Positions 47,008 through 58,880 of a DNA stretch of 64,000 nucleotides are shown here, piece after piece; position 1 is the first letter of the stretch, and every line of letters begins with the position of its first letter. The DNA is from Cotesia glomerata. Lineage: Eukaryota > Arthropoda > Insecta > Hymenoptera > Braconidae. The position numbers and the translations under genes were made by a program. Under the pieces are notes generated by a model. It was not told the DNA's origin. It ran no database searches and saw only the letters and a program-made list of their open reading frames with translations. Location: the NCBI RefSeq assembly GCF_020080835.1, contig NC_058159.1, positions 3,286,001 to 3,350,000 on the forward strand, read 5' to 3'.

Positions 47008-47736
47008 ATTTCCAAAAATATTATTTCTACAAAAAGTCGTGATCTTAAAATCACTCAACGTAAAAATTTAACATAACACAATAATTGGCCCTTAATATTG
47101 GAGATGATGTAAAAAGATATTGTCATCCAGCTTTTTATTCTCTTTCTCCTTTCTCCTCGATTCTTTATCCTCCTGATCTGTGCTCCAAATCTGTATTTAC
47201 CTCAATGTCACTCGGCAACAATAAGTTAAACACAACAGAAAGTAGTGGGTTGTCGTCGAGAAGCCAAAAGTCGAGATCCGAAATCGGTGATGGAAGGTGC
47301 AACACAATAGACCTGTATTTCGACTCGGCTCCCAAGGACCCGTGTAGTGGTTTTGCGGTCAATGTGGAACGAAACGTCACCACAATATTCTGTCCTCTAA
47401 AGGTACAGGTACTTTACCTAAATCCCCATGATACTTCACTTCTTCTAGTCCCTCTAGCTCTTGCTTTTACCTGTTACATGTCCTCAGACAGGTGACACGC
47501 TGACATTTTTTCGAGGTCATCCCTCTACTATTCTATTATATTATTACTATTATTATTATTATTATTATACACAAAATGCGAACCGAGGACTATTTTTCCG
47601 CGTCAACGGACGACAAATCTCTGGCGCCCAGCAGCTTAAAAAATAGTTCTATAATAAATATTTTCAGAAGAATCAAGTTATTAATTACTTACTTGACTCT
47701 TGACATTAATTATATTTTATTTTTATTACAATTTTA
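47008..47736. other. Unique island holding the longest open frame in the window
   Basis: Bases 47085-47640 are balanced and single-copy looking between two AT-rich tandem arrays. A frame of 136 codons (47085-47495, plus strand, non-ATG start) is Ser/Pro-rich. It has no recognised domain, signal peptide or clear splice sites, although CTAAAG|GTACAG (47399/47400) could be a donor. I do not call a gene. A TTA run lies at about 47538-47568. Confidence 0.25.
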
Positions 47737-48410
47737 ATTTTTACTCTAACAAATTTTATTTAATAAAATTAGTTACAAGAAAATTGACTAATCATATTTA
47801 TTTTAAGAATTGTAATTTTAATTTTAATGCAATAAAATGTAAGCTTTATTTTTAAAATCAAATTTTATCTAAAAAATTAGACACAAAATTTTCGTTTTGA
47901 ATTTAATGAAATTTATAAAAAAAAATTTTTACTCAAAAAATAATAATTAAAAATATTTTAATTTTTTTTCTAACTAATTTTATTTATTAAATTTAATGAC
48001 AAAAAAATTGACTAATTATAATTATTTTAAAAATTGTAATTTTAATTTTAATGCAATAGAATGTAAACTTTATTTTTAAAATCAAATTTTATCCAAAAAA
48101 TTAGTAACAAAACTTTTTTTTTGAATTTAATGAAATTTATAAAAAAAATTTTTACTCAAAAAATAATAATTAAAAATATTTTAATTTTTTTTCTAATAAA
48201 TTTTATTTAATAAAATTAGTGACAAGAAAATTGACTAACTATAATTATTTTTAAAATTGTAATTTCAATTTTAATACAATAAAATGTAAGCTTTATTTTG
48301 AAAATCAAATTTTATTCCGAAAATTAGTGACAAAATTTTCTTTTTAAATTTAGTGAAATTTATAAAAAAATTTTTTTACTCAAAAAATAATAATTAAAAA
48401 TATTTTTTTG
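47737..48410. repeat. Three tandem copies of a ~223-bp AT-rich unit
   Basis: Marker words recur in the same order three times: AAATTGACTA at 47781, 48005 and 48228; a TGCAATAAAATGTAAGCTTT-like word (47838, 48051, 48275); and TACTCAAAAAATAATAATTA (47930, 48156, 48378). The last copy runs straight into the AG|GTAAGT site at 48416. Confidence 0.85.
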
Positions 48411-48422
48411 TTACAGGTAAGT
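48400..48422 (+). promoter_or_regulatory. Candidate recursive splice site (zero-length exon)
   Basis: TATTTTTTTGTTACAG|GTAAGT puts a strong acceptor (T-rich tract then ACAG, ending 48416) directly against a perfect donor GTAAGT (48417-48422). This matches the ratchet-point consensus known from very long insect introns. It implies a + strand intron spanning this position. Function is inference. Confidence 0.5.
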
Positions 48423-48794
48423 TCCATCCATCAAATTAATTTACCCAGGCCAGTTAAATTATAAATAACCAGGCTTTTTCGTAAAGCATCCAGTTTTCCA
48501 TTACTAGTCGGTTATCTGACTATAAACTATAAGTAAAAAGCAAGGAGCCGACACTTCTCTACTCCACACACACCGATCGGGTGAAAAATCATCTGCGGTA
48601 TGTCCAAGTCACGCCTCAACATTAATAATAATAATATTACATTATACTAGATGTATAGGGAGCGACTAATTATCCCGCTTCGGCTAATGCATTTGCCTTA
48701 TCTCGGACAACTATGCGTTATCTGATTTTCACTTATAACTTCTATCTTCTGCCTTCTTTGCTCCAAAGTCGGGGCTTTGCCAGCCTGTAGCCTT

Positions 48795-48836
<42 letters not shown>

Positions 48837-49140
48837 AGTCATATCAGACGCTTCTCACTTCTTACTTCTCACTTCTGACTCCACATTATATATAATATAT
48901 CCATATATAAAGGTATAACGATTGAGAATCTTGAGAGTTGAGATCTTTGGGGCACTCGCCGCGCGCCACTGAACACCCGACCAGATAACTAGATAAAACA
49001 TACGATACCTGACATCATACCTAACTACTAAAAAAAACAAAATTTTTTTTTTAATTAATAATGTTAATTTTTATTTTTAAATAACTAGAAATTATAAATT
49101 AAATTTTTAAGATTTTAGTACTATTGTCATTATTTTGAGC
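48423..49140. other. Unique island with a long (AT)n
   Basis: Bases 48423-48780 and 48835-49020 are balanced. A perfect dinucleotide run (AT)n spans about 48797-48834. No gene recognised. Confidence 0.4.
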
Positions 49141-49144
49141 GAAA

Positions 49145-49664
49145 TCTATATTAAGAGAATAAGCAAAATTTTGTGGCCAGTGTATTTATATGATAAATTG
49201 GGTTTTTATGGTTAAATTTAGTATCATTAGAAAGATCAATTATTGTCACCAATAGTCAATTTATGATGATATCTTTAGGCTGCATTCAAAAATGCTCTGT
49301 CTTTAGATACATAATTAAGAAAAGACCTTGTATCTTGAGAACTATTGACATTTTTAAAGATATAAGCTCATCCTGACATTATACTCATTGAGACCTTTCA
49401 TTTGAGTACCCACATCAATTTTTGATATATTTATATATATTATATACATGTATATATAAAAAATATACCTAAAATGCATGTGGGTACTCAAATGAAAGCT
49501 CTTGATGAGTGTAACATCAAGATGAGTTTATATCTTTAAAAACGTCAGTAGTTACAAAAGTACAGTGCAATTTAACAAAAGTCATTATTTAATAAATCAA
49601 AATTTTATTTATTTATAGTTCACAAGTCACGGTAGTCACATATTAGTGACTGCAAGGTTGCTAG
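49145..49664 (+). mobile_element. Non-autonomous Helitron, copy 3 (520 bp, single module)
   Basis: Starts TCTATATTAAGAGAATAAG after A (49144). It ends with GTAGTCAC/GTGACTGC (one wobble, 6-base loop), AAGGTTG and CTAG (49661-49664), followed by T. One palindromic module (49346-49548) is present. This is the shortest complete copy. Confidence 0.83.
49346..49548. repeat. Palindromic module of Helitron copy 3
   Basis: Arms GATATAAGCTCATCCTGACA...CATTTGAGTACCCACAT and complementary ATGTGGGTACTCAAATGAAA...GATGAGTTTATATC. Confidence 0.8.
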
Positions 49665-50817
49665 TATTTATGATATGAAAAAATAACAAGAGATCTTTTT
49701 TTTTAGAAAATTAAATGCTTTATAAATTTTTTCATATCTTTGATTTTTTAGACGCAAATATTGATTTAAAAAAAAATGAAAAATTATTTAATTAACAGAT
49801 AAAGTTTGAACTTGTCAATAAAGGACAAAGATAAAAATATTAATATAAAATAAAAGTAACGTATGACAAGTTTTCTTCTTACATGCTGTGTGTCATGTGT
49901 GTAAAGTCCAGTATGTGAGTAAAGCATTATTAGAAATTGTTTCACTAAATAATTCAGCGACATGTGTCATAGACAAGTGTCCGAGTTAATACTGAACAGA
50001 CTACAAGTAGGTATCTCCGAGTATAGCAATATAATGCAAGTAAAGGCGCCGTGACACCCTACTACACTCGAACTTGTAATGTGTAATGTTCTAGCGGCGT
50101 ATAAGTACTAGCTGATGCGAATAACCCCAACACAGTAACACACTCTGAGCTCCTCTGAATACTGAATATAGAATACTGAATACAGAATAATACTGAATAT
50201 TAACAGCATCACGCTCGCGCGAGCTCGCACAAGGACGCCAACGCTCGCTCGCGTCAAATGTATAACGTCAACTGTCAACCGGACACGTTCGTGTAGGCGG
50301 AAAACACCACCAACCACCAACCACCGTCAACTTATATATGCATGGATAATTGTTTCAAGCTTTTTATTCAATTTTCATTTCATTTCTCCCTATCATCTTC
50401 CTATCATAAATTCATATATCATATATCATATATGCACATCTGTCCGTGTTTAAATGGTTTTTATACTAATACCCAGCAGCCTCTGTGCTTTAAATTATAT
50501 ATCAACAGCGTAAGAATAAATACTCGGATCTTTTTAAATTGACTCTACATCCTATTTAGCGGTCATTGAAATTCCAGAACAATCGTTAAATTTTTAATGT
50601 CTATTTGCAAATGCGCTTTACAATTCCGCGTTACTTGTAGATGGTCCTCAGTATATGTTAATAAGCAAGAAGTTTCAGGACTTCTCAGAATTTTTTTTTT
50701 CGTAGGACAAAACAGTTAGAACATTGTAGTTTATGTTGACGATATATGATTACTGATTTTACAGGTGTTATTAGTTTTATTTAGTTATTCAAATGGATCC
50801 ACATTGGTAATAACAAT
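49665..50817. other. AT-rich spacer, then unique balanced block
   Basis: Bases 49860-50660 are balanced and single-copy looking, with a short internal repeat of GAATACTGAATA-type words near 50155-50205 and CpG-rich GCTCGCGCGAGCTCGC at 50213. TTTTACAG|GTGTTA at 50757-50770 is another weak acceptor-donor juxtaposition. No gene recognised. Confidence 0.3.
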
Positions 50818-51004
50818 TAAATATACAGCACAAAGTTAAATTTTTTTATTTATTGAACTTTCTAAACTCAAATTTTTACGTCAATATATCTGAATTTTTA
50901 ATTACAATTTAAAAAATCACATAAAATTTAACCTTATAAAATTTTTTGCATCAATAAATGTTTTTTATTTTTTATTGATAAGAATCAATAAAATTCAAGG
51001 CTCT
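50818..51004. repeat. Direct repeat U1, left of a MITE
   Basis: TAAATATACAGCACAAAGTT through CTCAAATTTTTACGTCAATA to GGCTCTTA. It is repeated at 51741-51904 on the other side of the MITE with small indels. Confidence 0.85.
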
Positions 51005-51006
51005 TA

Positions 51007-51737
51007 CACAGAAAGAAAAATTTCTTGACTGGAGAACGAAATTCTTTGCTCAAGAAAATTTTCGGGTGCCTGAAGAAAGAGTGAAATTGTGTTGGCCGAA
51101 GTAAAAATTTTTCAAGAAATTTTATTCTTGGTGGAAGTCATTTTTTCTTAATTCAAATTATCATAAACACTTGATACAATATATTTTTATATTTGATCAA
51201 GATTTTTAGATACTTTAGGGAAGCAGTGTCACCTACTTTAGCTGAGAAAAAGATTTTCTCACCTTCTCTCTTGAATTTCTCTCTTAATTTTCTCACCTTC
51301 TCTCGAAAATTTCTCTCTTAAATATTTGATACCCATTATATATTATTTTAGCGTGCAATTATACATATTGAATGAAAAAAAATGATTCAATATTATTTGA
51401 CCTTCCCATTTGACATGTTAATCAATAAAAATATTAATAAAAATTTACTTCTATCTTTATATTTAATTTTTTGGAGGAAGAAAGAAATTTTCTCAAGACA
51501 AGAAAATTTACTTTTATCAAGAACTTAATTTTTTGGAGCAAGAGGCTGAATTTTCTCAAAACAACAAGATTTTCTTGACTAAAATAAATTTTCTTGGATC
51601 AAGATATGTATTTCTTAAAGCAAGAGAATTAATTTAGTTAGAATAAGTGAAATTTCTTGTCAAAAAAAATTTTTTTTTCTCAAGAAAATAATTAAGAAGA
51701 AAAATATATTCTTGGCTCAAATGGACTTTTTTCTGTG
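51007..51737 (-). mobile_element. CACAGAAA-family MITE, copy 2 (731 bp, inverted)
   Basis: Reverse complement of the 9772 and 59831 copies. It carries GATACTTTAGGGAAGC and AGTGTCACCTACTTTAGCTG (51215-51243) and ends CTTTTTTCTGTG next to TA. It contains a local duplication of the CACCTTCTCTC / AAATTTCTCTCTTAA words near 51260-51320. No coding frame. Confidence 0.82.
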
Positions 51738-51740
51738 TAA

Positions 51741-51904
51741 TAAATATACAACACAGTTAAATTTTCTTACTTATTGAATTTTCTTAACTCAAATTTTTAC
51801 GTCAATATATCTGAATTTTTAATTACAATTTTAAAAAATTACATAAAATTTTTTGCATCAATAAATGTTTTTTATTTTTTATTGATAACAATAAAGACTC
51901 TTAC
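51741..51904. repeat. Direct repeat U2, right of the MITE
   Basis: TAAATATACAACACAGTTAA through CTCAAATTTTTACGTCAATA to AAAGACTCTTAC. About 165 bases homologous to U1. Confidence 0.85.
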
Positions 51905-52946
51905 AATTGTTTACATCACCAACTGATCTCTTTATTCCAAATTTTCTCAAAAAAAAATGATAAGTCTGAGTCTTCTAAATCAAAAATTTTTTTTAAAGTT
52001 AACAACCAAATTTTTAATAAAACTTTTATCGAAATAAATATTTAAATTTTATAATAAACTTTAAAAAAGAAATTCTGAAAGATAATTTATTGTAAATCGT
52101 AAATGAATAAAGACATCGTGTAAATGTAATGAAATAATGTCTGAGGCAAGTACATAACCATGAAGACGTCAACATGCAGCAGAGAGCGTACATCATATGC
52201 TATTAGTTGGTATTGGTGAGGGCCTTTATAATACACATTACACATTACAGTTTACAACACAGTAAAAGCAGCTCTCATCTGTATCAGAGTACACACACAG
52301 TGCAGTACCTCCTCACTGAGAGCGTTTGATAATACATTAACGCCGGTGAATCGGAATATTAGCATAGCATACGCCCATCGCATTTGAATTGAGAGGCGGC
52401 AGTTACAGCGGGAGCCGAAGCCGAAGCTGGAGCTGGATCCTCTTGACTCAACTCCCTCATTTCACCCGACAAGCCAGTGGGTACTGGTGGCACCTCATAC
52501 TCATACTCATACTCACCACGTCCCCTCGTCATATCTCTACTCGTCGACTTGTGAGACTTCAGTGTATACCATCTACCATCTACCATCTGAAGCGAACGAA
52601 CCGCGTCCCATCCCGCGTCGCTTTGTCATGCTAATTCGGGATCCATTCGACGCCGACAGTCTATACTATATAGTATATATATATATCCTCTTATCCTCTC
52701 ATCCTCGTCCTCATCCGCCACCAAAGGGATGACTCTGCTACTCTTAACGCCCCGTCGGAGTGTACCCCCCAAAAATGATCTCTGTCTGTCCCAAAGCGGA
52801 TCTTCATCCCCGACTATCGTCTCACGATCGATCCACTGGCTGAAAATTTAAAAGTCTAAAAAGTCCTTGAATATATTTTTTGTTTGAATTTTAGATTTTT
52901 AATTTAAAAAAAAATATTTTTAATTTTTTAAACAATGAAAAAACAA
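51905..52946. other. Spacer, then unique island with hexamer repeats
   Basis: Bases 52060-52850 are balanced. The run GGAGCCGAAGCCGAAGCTGG at about 52412 is a degenerate hexamer repeat, and (CTCATA)n lies at about 52494-52515. Overlapping frames of 75-81 codons derive from these repeats and are not called. Confidence 0.35.
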
Positions 52947-52948
52947 TA

Positions 52949-53752
52949 CACGGAGAAAATTTTATAGTAGAGTTTATTATTTAGTTATGTTAAAATCTAT
53001 TAACTGAATTCGATAGTAGTAAATATTATTTAAATAATTAAGTAAACCATCTGAATTGTAGTATATACCATCCTGATGGTAACTACTACTATTATGATGG
53101 TAATCAGTAATGATAACTGTTATTATTTTAATTAGTTACTACTATTATCAAAATCGTAATTCCTAATACAACCTGATGGTTGTAGTTATCATCAGTAATA
53201 ATAATAATAACTACTATCGAAGCTAGTAAAAAATATTTAAAAAATTAAGAATCTGCGTTACCGTGGATGCATTTCTTTTTGAAAAAAAATTTTTAATTTC
53301 CAGAAAAATCAAAATTTTCAATAAAATTCAAATTAAAAAAAAAAAATAAAAATTTCAAAAAAAAAAATTTTAAATCTTCAAAAATATCAAATTTTCAAAA
53401 AAAAATTTTGAAGGGAATTTAAAATATTTTAATACTTCAAAGAAAAAAATGTGCATTAGCTAAAATATGGATCTAAATAAAGGATTTAATTAAGTAAATT
53501 TATATTATTTTTTCTTTCAGAATTTTTACAATCTGAGATGGTTACAGTTACCATCTTCGATTGTAACAGTTATAATTTATAATAATTACAATTATTATTT
53601 TTGATAGTAATCGTTACCATTATTAATAGTAACTGTTACAATTGTCAATGATACCACCTATTATTTTGTTACTAATTAATTTTATTACCATTTTAGATAG
53701 TAGGAGTTACTATTTTTGTATAGTAGGTAGTATAATTAATTTTTCTCCGTGT
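52949..53752. mobile_element. CACGGAGAAAA-ended MITE (804 bp)
   Basis: Left end CACGGAGAAAATTTTATAGT, right end TTAATTTTTCTCCGTG, TA on both sides (52947-52948 and 53753-53754). The interior repeats TACTACTATTATGATGGTAA-like and GTAACTGTTACAATTGT-like words in both orientations. No coding frame. Confidence 0.75.
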
Positions 53753-53754
53753 AC

Positions 53755-54240
53755 TGACATTTTTTAATTTAATTTAAAAATTAGTCAAAAAAAAAAATTT
53801 ATAAAATAAAGTTGGTAAAATAAGTATATAATAATAAAAATATTTAATTTAAAATTAATTATATTATTATATGAATATAAGGAATTTTCTAAGAATAAGC
53901 AACGTGTATTTATTTTAATGCGCACATCGTTTAAATAAAACTGAATAATATTATATTACCGCGGAAGAATTTATTGCCGCAGATAAAATGAAACGGCAAT
54001 GTAGTATTTTAATGTTACTTTTTATGCGACAGCAATTTACATAAAACAGGAGACATTAACAAGCATCAATAGCGACGATAATTTGTCCTGTTGTAGGTAC
54101 ATTGTATATATCGTTGATTGTACGTTACGAGGAACAATAATAATTATTGCCGCTCAATGGACACAATGACGCTTCAGAGTGACCTTCATTTGCATCCGCA
54201 ATCACTTTATTCGCGATAGGTTATTTATTAGTCAATATTT
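53755..54240. other. AT-rich spacer and small unique segment (53940-54200)
   Basis: No gene or repeat recognised. Confidence 0.3.
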
Positions 54241-54765
54241 TTTTTTGCAATTGACAATCATGTAATTATACTTTAAAAATTTCATTTTATATATTTTATT
54301 GCAATCATCTTATTAAATTAATTACTTTTGTTATTAATTATTAAAAAGTATTAATTGAAAGATAAAAATCTTCAATTAGTTAATTGAAATCTTTAGCACT
54401 TTCTCTACATACTCTATAAGTGGAAACAAACTCGTGTGCACATATCGAGGTATATATAGAGAGATATATGTGTTCACTTGATACATGTTATATATGTATA
54501 TGTAATGGTATATAGCTATTTCTACAATTAAAATAGGCAGCTGTATTGATTACATATGTATTATTTACAATGTATGCATTGGTAAAAACCAAGAAATTAT
54601 TCTTATTGCTATTTAAGTGCGATCACGTTAATTCAATTACTTTATGACCTTCCATTTAGTATATATTACATGTATGTATAAGTCTATAGAGAAATCATTA
54701 CCTTTCGGAACATCATTATCATTACTGTTTTATTATCTATACATTGATCTTTTATTTTTTTAAAT

Positions 54766-54766
<1 letters not shown>
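54241..54766. other. AT-rich spacer
   Basis: Contains ATATATGTATATGTA-like words near 54490 and 54660. Nothing else. Confidence 0.35.

Positions 54767-54852
<86 letters not shown>
54767..54852. repeat. Mirror microsatellite (AAT)n(ATT)n
   Basis: About 12 AAT units switch directly into about 16 ATT units, so the tract is a perfect inverted repeat able to form a hairpin. Confidence 0.95.
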
Positions 54853-55570
54853 TATTTTTTTTGTTTTTTTGTTCTTTTTTTTTCTTTTTTCTAATTATGA
54901 TTAATATTTTAATAAAAATAAAAGAATAAGAAAAAGAAGATGATATTAAATTAACTATCAAAGACGAGTAAATATATTTATCCATAAAAGCTGAAACAAT
55001 ATCTCACGGTCTGACGTGAGTGGGATATCAGGCTCAGAAACTACACCAGATACTAGATATTATAGTGTAGAATGGCGCAATAACCATAGAAGAGAGCATA
55101 ATACCTACATCGAGTGGTACGATCGGTCTTAGGTCGACGCAATTACCGAGCGACATTTATCGTATCATTTCCAATAGCTCGACACCTCTGTTAAATAACG
55201 GCACATACACTTTACTCTCCATACTCTCCAACATCCAATCAATTTATTAACCTACCTTAAGGTATATAGTATAAAAGTAACCACGGATAAATTAATTGGA
55301 GAATCGTGAAGCATTTTCCCGATATTTTTAATGAGCCTGCTCTCATGCTTGCCATCAGATCAGATAAACAAGATCTAATAAATATATCTATTATCTGTCT
55401 CAAGTCTCAACTCTTTACTTTTACAGATATATATGTATTATACGTATATAATCATAAGGTTGCTATTTTCATCACCAGGACATATTCGGGTCAGCTTTGC
55501 CTACATTTTACACGTCATGAGAAAATATTTCTTTTTTTTATTTATTATTTACTTGCTTATTACATAAATA
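54853..55570. other. Unique balanced segment
   Basis: Bases 54960-55300 are balanced. A 92-codon frame (55306-55584) begins at GTG and is unrecognised. Confidence 0.3.
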
Positions 55571-55579
55571 ATTATAATA

Positions 55580-55690
55580 TATAAGGACATATGTGGCCTT
55601 ATCTGGCCTGATGTGTGGATATATAATTTTTTTACATGTCAATGTATGACCTGATAAGTATCGATCTAAATAATTTCCATATCAAGCCAA
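55580..55690. repeat. Degenerate GGACATATGTGGCC array
   Basis: AAGGACATATGTGGCCTTAT, CTGGCCTGATGTGTGG and CCATATCAAGCCAAAT fit the array style of 22605-22915. Confidence 0.55.
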
Positions 55691-55782
55691 ATAAAATTTA
55701 TTAACTTAATAATTAGCTTAATAAATATTTACTTATATTTAATAAATGACCAAATTATTTTCAAATAAATAAATGTATTAAT

Positions 55783-56543
55783 CACGGAAAAAAGTAAACT
55801 GTAATAAATAACAGTCGATTTATAATAAGTAATGATCAGCTGCTAAAAATTACCATTTCAAACAGTAAAATCGTCATTTTACTATTCACTTTATAATATT
55901 TACCATTTAATCGTTACAATTTACTCTTTATATGGAAAAAAAATACTATTTCAAACAGTAATATTCACTATGTGAATGTCTAAAATGTTAAAGTATAATA
56001 ATTAAGAATTCAGATTTTGATATTTATCATTTCGTACCTAAAAAATGATCTTATGATATGTAAAAAGTATAAAATAAAGTTAGTAAATTTCTAATACAAG
56101 CAACGTCAATATTTACAAAGTAAAATGGTAAATTTTAAACGCAACGCTAAAAATCAAACTGTAATTATTGACTTGCTTGAACTTGTAAAATGTATATTTT
56201 AAAAGTATAATTTTTACTGTTCCAAATATTAAATTCTCCCAGAGTGAGACCCCCTTCTCTTTCATCTGAGTTCCCCTTCTCCTCATAATATGGACTATAT
56301 ATTGAAATGGCAATTTTTACTGTTTGAAACTGTAATTTTTTAAGATGAAAAAGTCGTTATTTACTATAGTGACAGCTACTAATCACTTATTTTGGATATT
56401 AAATTATAAATTGTGGTTTTTATACTTTCTACATTAAGTTCTGTAATATTTATATTTTTGCCACCCCGATGTCCGCTTTACTGTTTGAAACAATAAAAAT
56501 TAACCGTAATCCGAGTGAATATTACAGTTTACTTTTTTCCGTG
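55783..56543. mobile_element. CACGGAAAAAAGTAAACTGT-ended MITE (761 bp)
   Basis: The ends CACGGAAAAAAGTAAACTG and ...CAGTTTACTTTTTTCCGTG are perfect complements over about 20 bp. CAAACAGTAA / TTACTGTTTGAAAC words recur inside in both orientations. The left flank is not TA, so the target duplication is unresolved. The surrounding DNA (55690-55782, 56544-56580) has AATAAATATTTACTT words and may be another decayed element. Confidence 0.75.
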
Positions 56544-57440
56544 TACTTAATAAATTCTTTTAACAGTGTATAGTCTATAATATAAAAATAAAAATCTTTT
56601 ATGCCTATTCTTGATAGTCTAAATAAATTATATCTCTCGACAATGAGCTGACGTTTAACGAGCCGATAAAATCGAGCGACAAGTGTCACGACCAAATTTT
56701 ATCCGGTTGAAGTATCTAAAAAAGAGAGAGTTAGCGTAGCACAATAGAGGGACAAATTTTAGCTGCCCGAGGGCGCGTCTCACGGTCGTATATTAAACCC
56801 ATCAAAAATACCCAATTTTAAATTTATATTATATATTATATTACTATTCTATGATATTTTGATGTGTTGGTTATTATAATACGCGTCCTAGTACATAATA
56901 TTGCCGCTTTGGTTTCGCTACTAGCTAATAAAATTAAGTATGACAAAAAAACAAGTGTTTAAATCAATTTTATGGCGACAAAAATTAAATATCAAAAAAA
57001 TTTCATAATTTCAAATTATTAATTCTTCTGTATTTTTTTTTTTTTTTAAGTTGTAAATTCCGAGCCGAGGATCGAGTGTCAGACGCGGACTCAGACAGTA
57101 GTCAGTAGCCAGTAGTCTCAAGTGAAAAATGAAATTATACTCCCTTTATTTCACTTTACATTCACCCCAGTTAGACTCGTTCCGCAGCGTATTATCCTTA
57201 TCCACTTTACCACCCCACGGGTCGACATATTCAAAAGGACATATTCGATCAGCCCCGAGATCCGGAGATTACTCACTCATTCATTTCCTCTTACCACACG
57301 TAGCGATTTAAATTTTGTCGCTGTCGAAAGTGACCGGTGAATTAAATCGGATCATCGCTGCTTCCGATCCACTTTCCGCCTTCGAAGTCTATTTGATTCT
57401 CTTTGCTCTCATCATCGTTATTCTCGTTAGTGCATAGCTA
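56544..57440. other. Mixed DNA with unique balanced piece at 57050-57440
   Basis: Bases 56620-56810 and 57050-57440 are balanced. The 60-72-codon frames at 57122-57340 are overlapping and unrecognised. Confidence 0.3.
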
Positions 57441-58880
57441 AAAAATTAACTAGATTAAAATTTTTTTGTCTTAAATTAACAAAAAAACTTCTTGTATTAA
57501 ATAAAATTCACTCAAATCTAAAATAATTTTTTTAATTGAAAATTTTTTACTCACATTAAAAATTGAGTCAATTAAAGAGAAAAACTCATGAAGCAACAAT
57601 TGAGATAAAAAATTTATTTATTAGTCAAATTGATTCAAATAAAAAATCAATTTTTTAAATAAGGAATTTTTAAAATTGCTAAAGAAAAAATTAGCTATTT
57701 AATTACTTTAAAAAACATTTTAAAAATTTTTATTTCTTGTATGAAGAAAAAAATTCTTGTATATATTTTTTCCACGAAAAAAGTTTATTTCATAAATAAT
57801 TTTTATTAAAATTTAAAATAGATATTCTATCTCTTGTTATAAATAAATGTACAGAGCTTTGGTAAGTGTTGATGAAATAAAATTACTGCTGCAAGAGACT
57901 TCAAAAGGCTTTCAAACTAGGACGCAACCGGAATTGACAATTGACAGAATTGATACTGTACTCACTGGTGTGAGCACATAGTACACCGTACATGCTACAT
58001 ATTATAGATCACTAGCCGCGAGCGATAACCGACAACAGCAGGCTCCCTCAAAAGGGACCCTGAAATTCAACTCTCGACCGCAAAGGGCTCGTTAAACCTT
58101 TTTTCAGTATTAGAATTAGTATTACCGAATCTCCAATTATTTTTCAATTTTTTCTATCGAAATTTCTTCGCCACAAAGAAAATTATAAATTCGCCAGCGC
58201 AAATTTCAGACATTGCGTCAGAGAGTCAAAGACCCCAAATTTTTTTTAATAATATTGTAGTCGTGTAGCTGATGACAATCATGTCACTAAAATTTTTATA
58301 TATGATTGTAATTAGTCCGTGGAATTCTGTCCTGGACTTCCGCTGAAAATATTCCACTGAAAATATTTATTTATATTTTAATGACATCATTAAAAATAAA
58401 TGGACTTATTTTTTTAAATTGAGCGTGTTGATTTTTTTATTTGCATTAATATAATACCCAATTTATATTTTGTTAAACAGCTTGTTATCGTTGAATTGCA
58501 CGCTGTGAAATAAAATTGAATGCAAAAAATAGAAATGCTGATATAAAAATTAATTTAACTCAAGAAAAAAATTATTGAACCCTTGAAATAAAAAATATTT
58601 ACTAAAAAGTTAATTTTTTTTTTTTAGTATGTTTTTATAAATATATTTTCCATAAGATTGAACGAAATTATTTCTAAAAAATTGTATTGATTAAAGTAAT
58701 TAATTTTTCTTCATATAGATAAAAATTTCAACAGGTTATGGGCCCAGTGGTCTGAAGAAAAATTTTTAATACAAATTCTGCAGAATATTTATAGTTGGAA
58801 TGAATATAAAAAAAATCTATTCCAGAGGAATTCTTAACACTCGAATAACTATGAAAAATATAATATAAAATATGAAGGGT
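57441..58880. other. AT-rich spacer with a unique piece at 57860-58130
   Basis: Mostly AT-rich. Bases 57860-58130 are balanced. Nothing recognisable. Confidence 0.3.

Noticed and set aside
47085..47495. 136-codon open frame as a gene
   Set aside because: It starts at TTG, and has no recognised domain or supported splice structure. Kept only as a weak note because it is the longest frame.
50757..50770. TTTTACAG|GTGTTA as a recursive splice site
   Set aside because: The donor GTGTTA is a poor match.
50818..51904. LTR-retrotransposon-like pair of direct repeats
   Set aside because: The DNA between them is a MITE present elsewhere without these repeats. No TG...CA ends, primer-binding site, polypurine tract or gag/pol coding.
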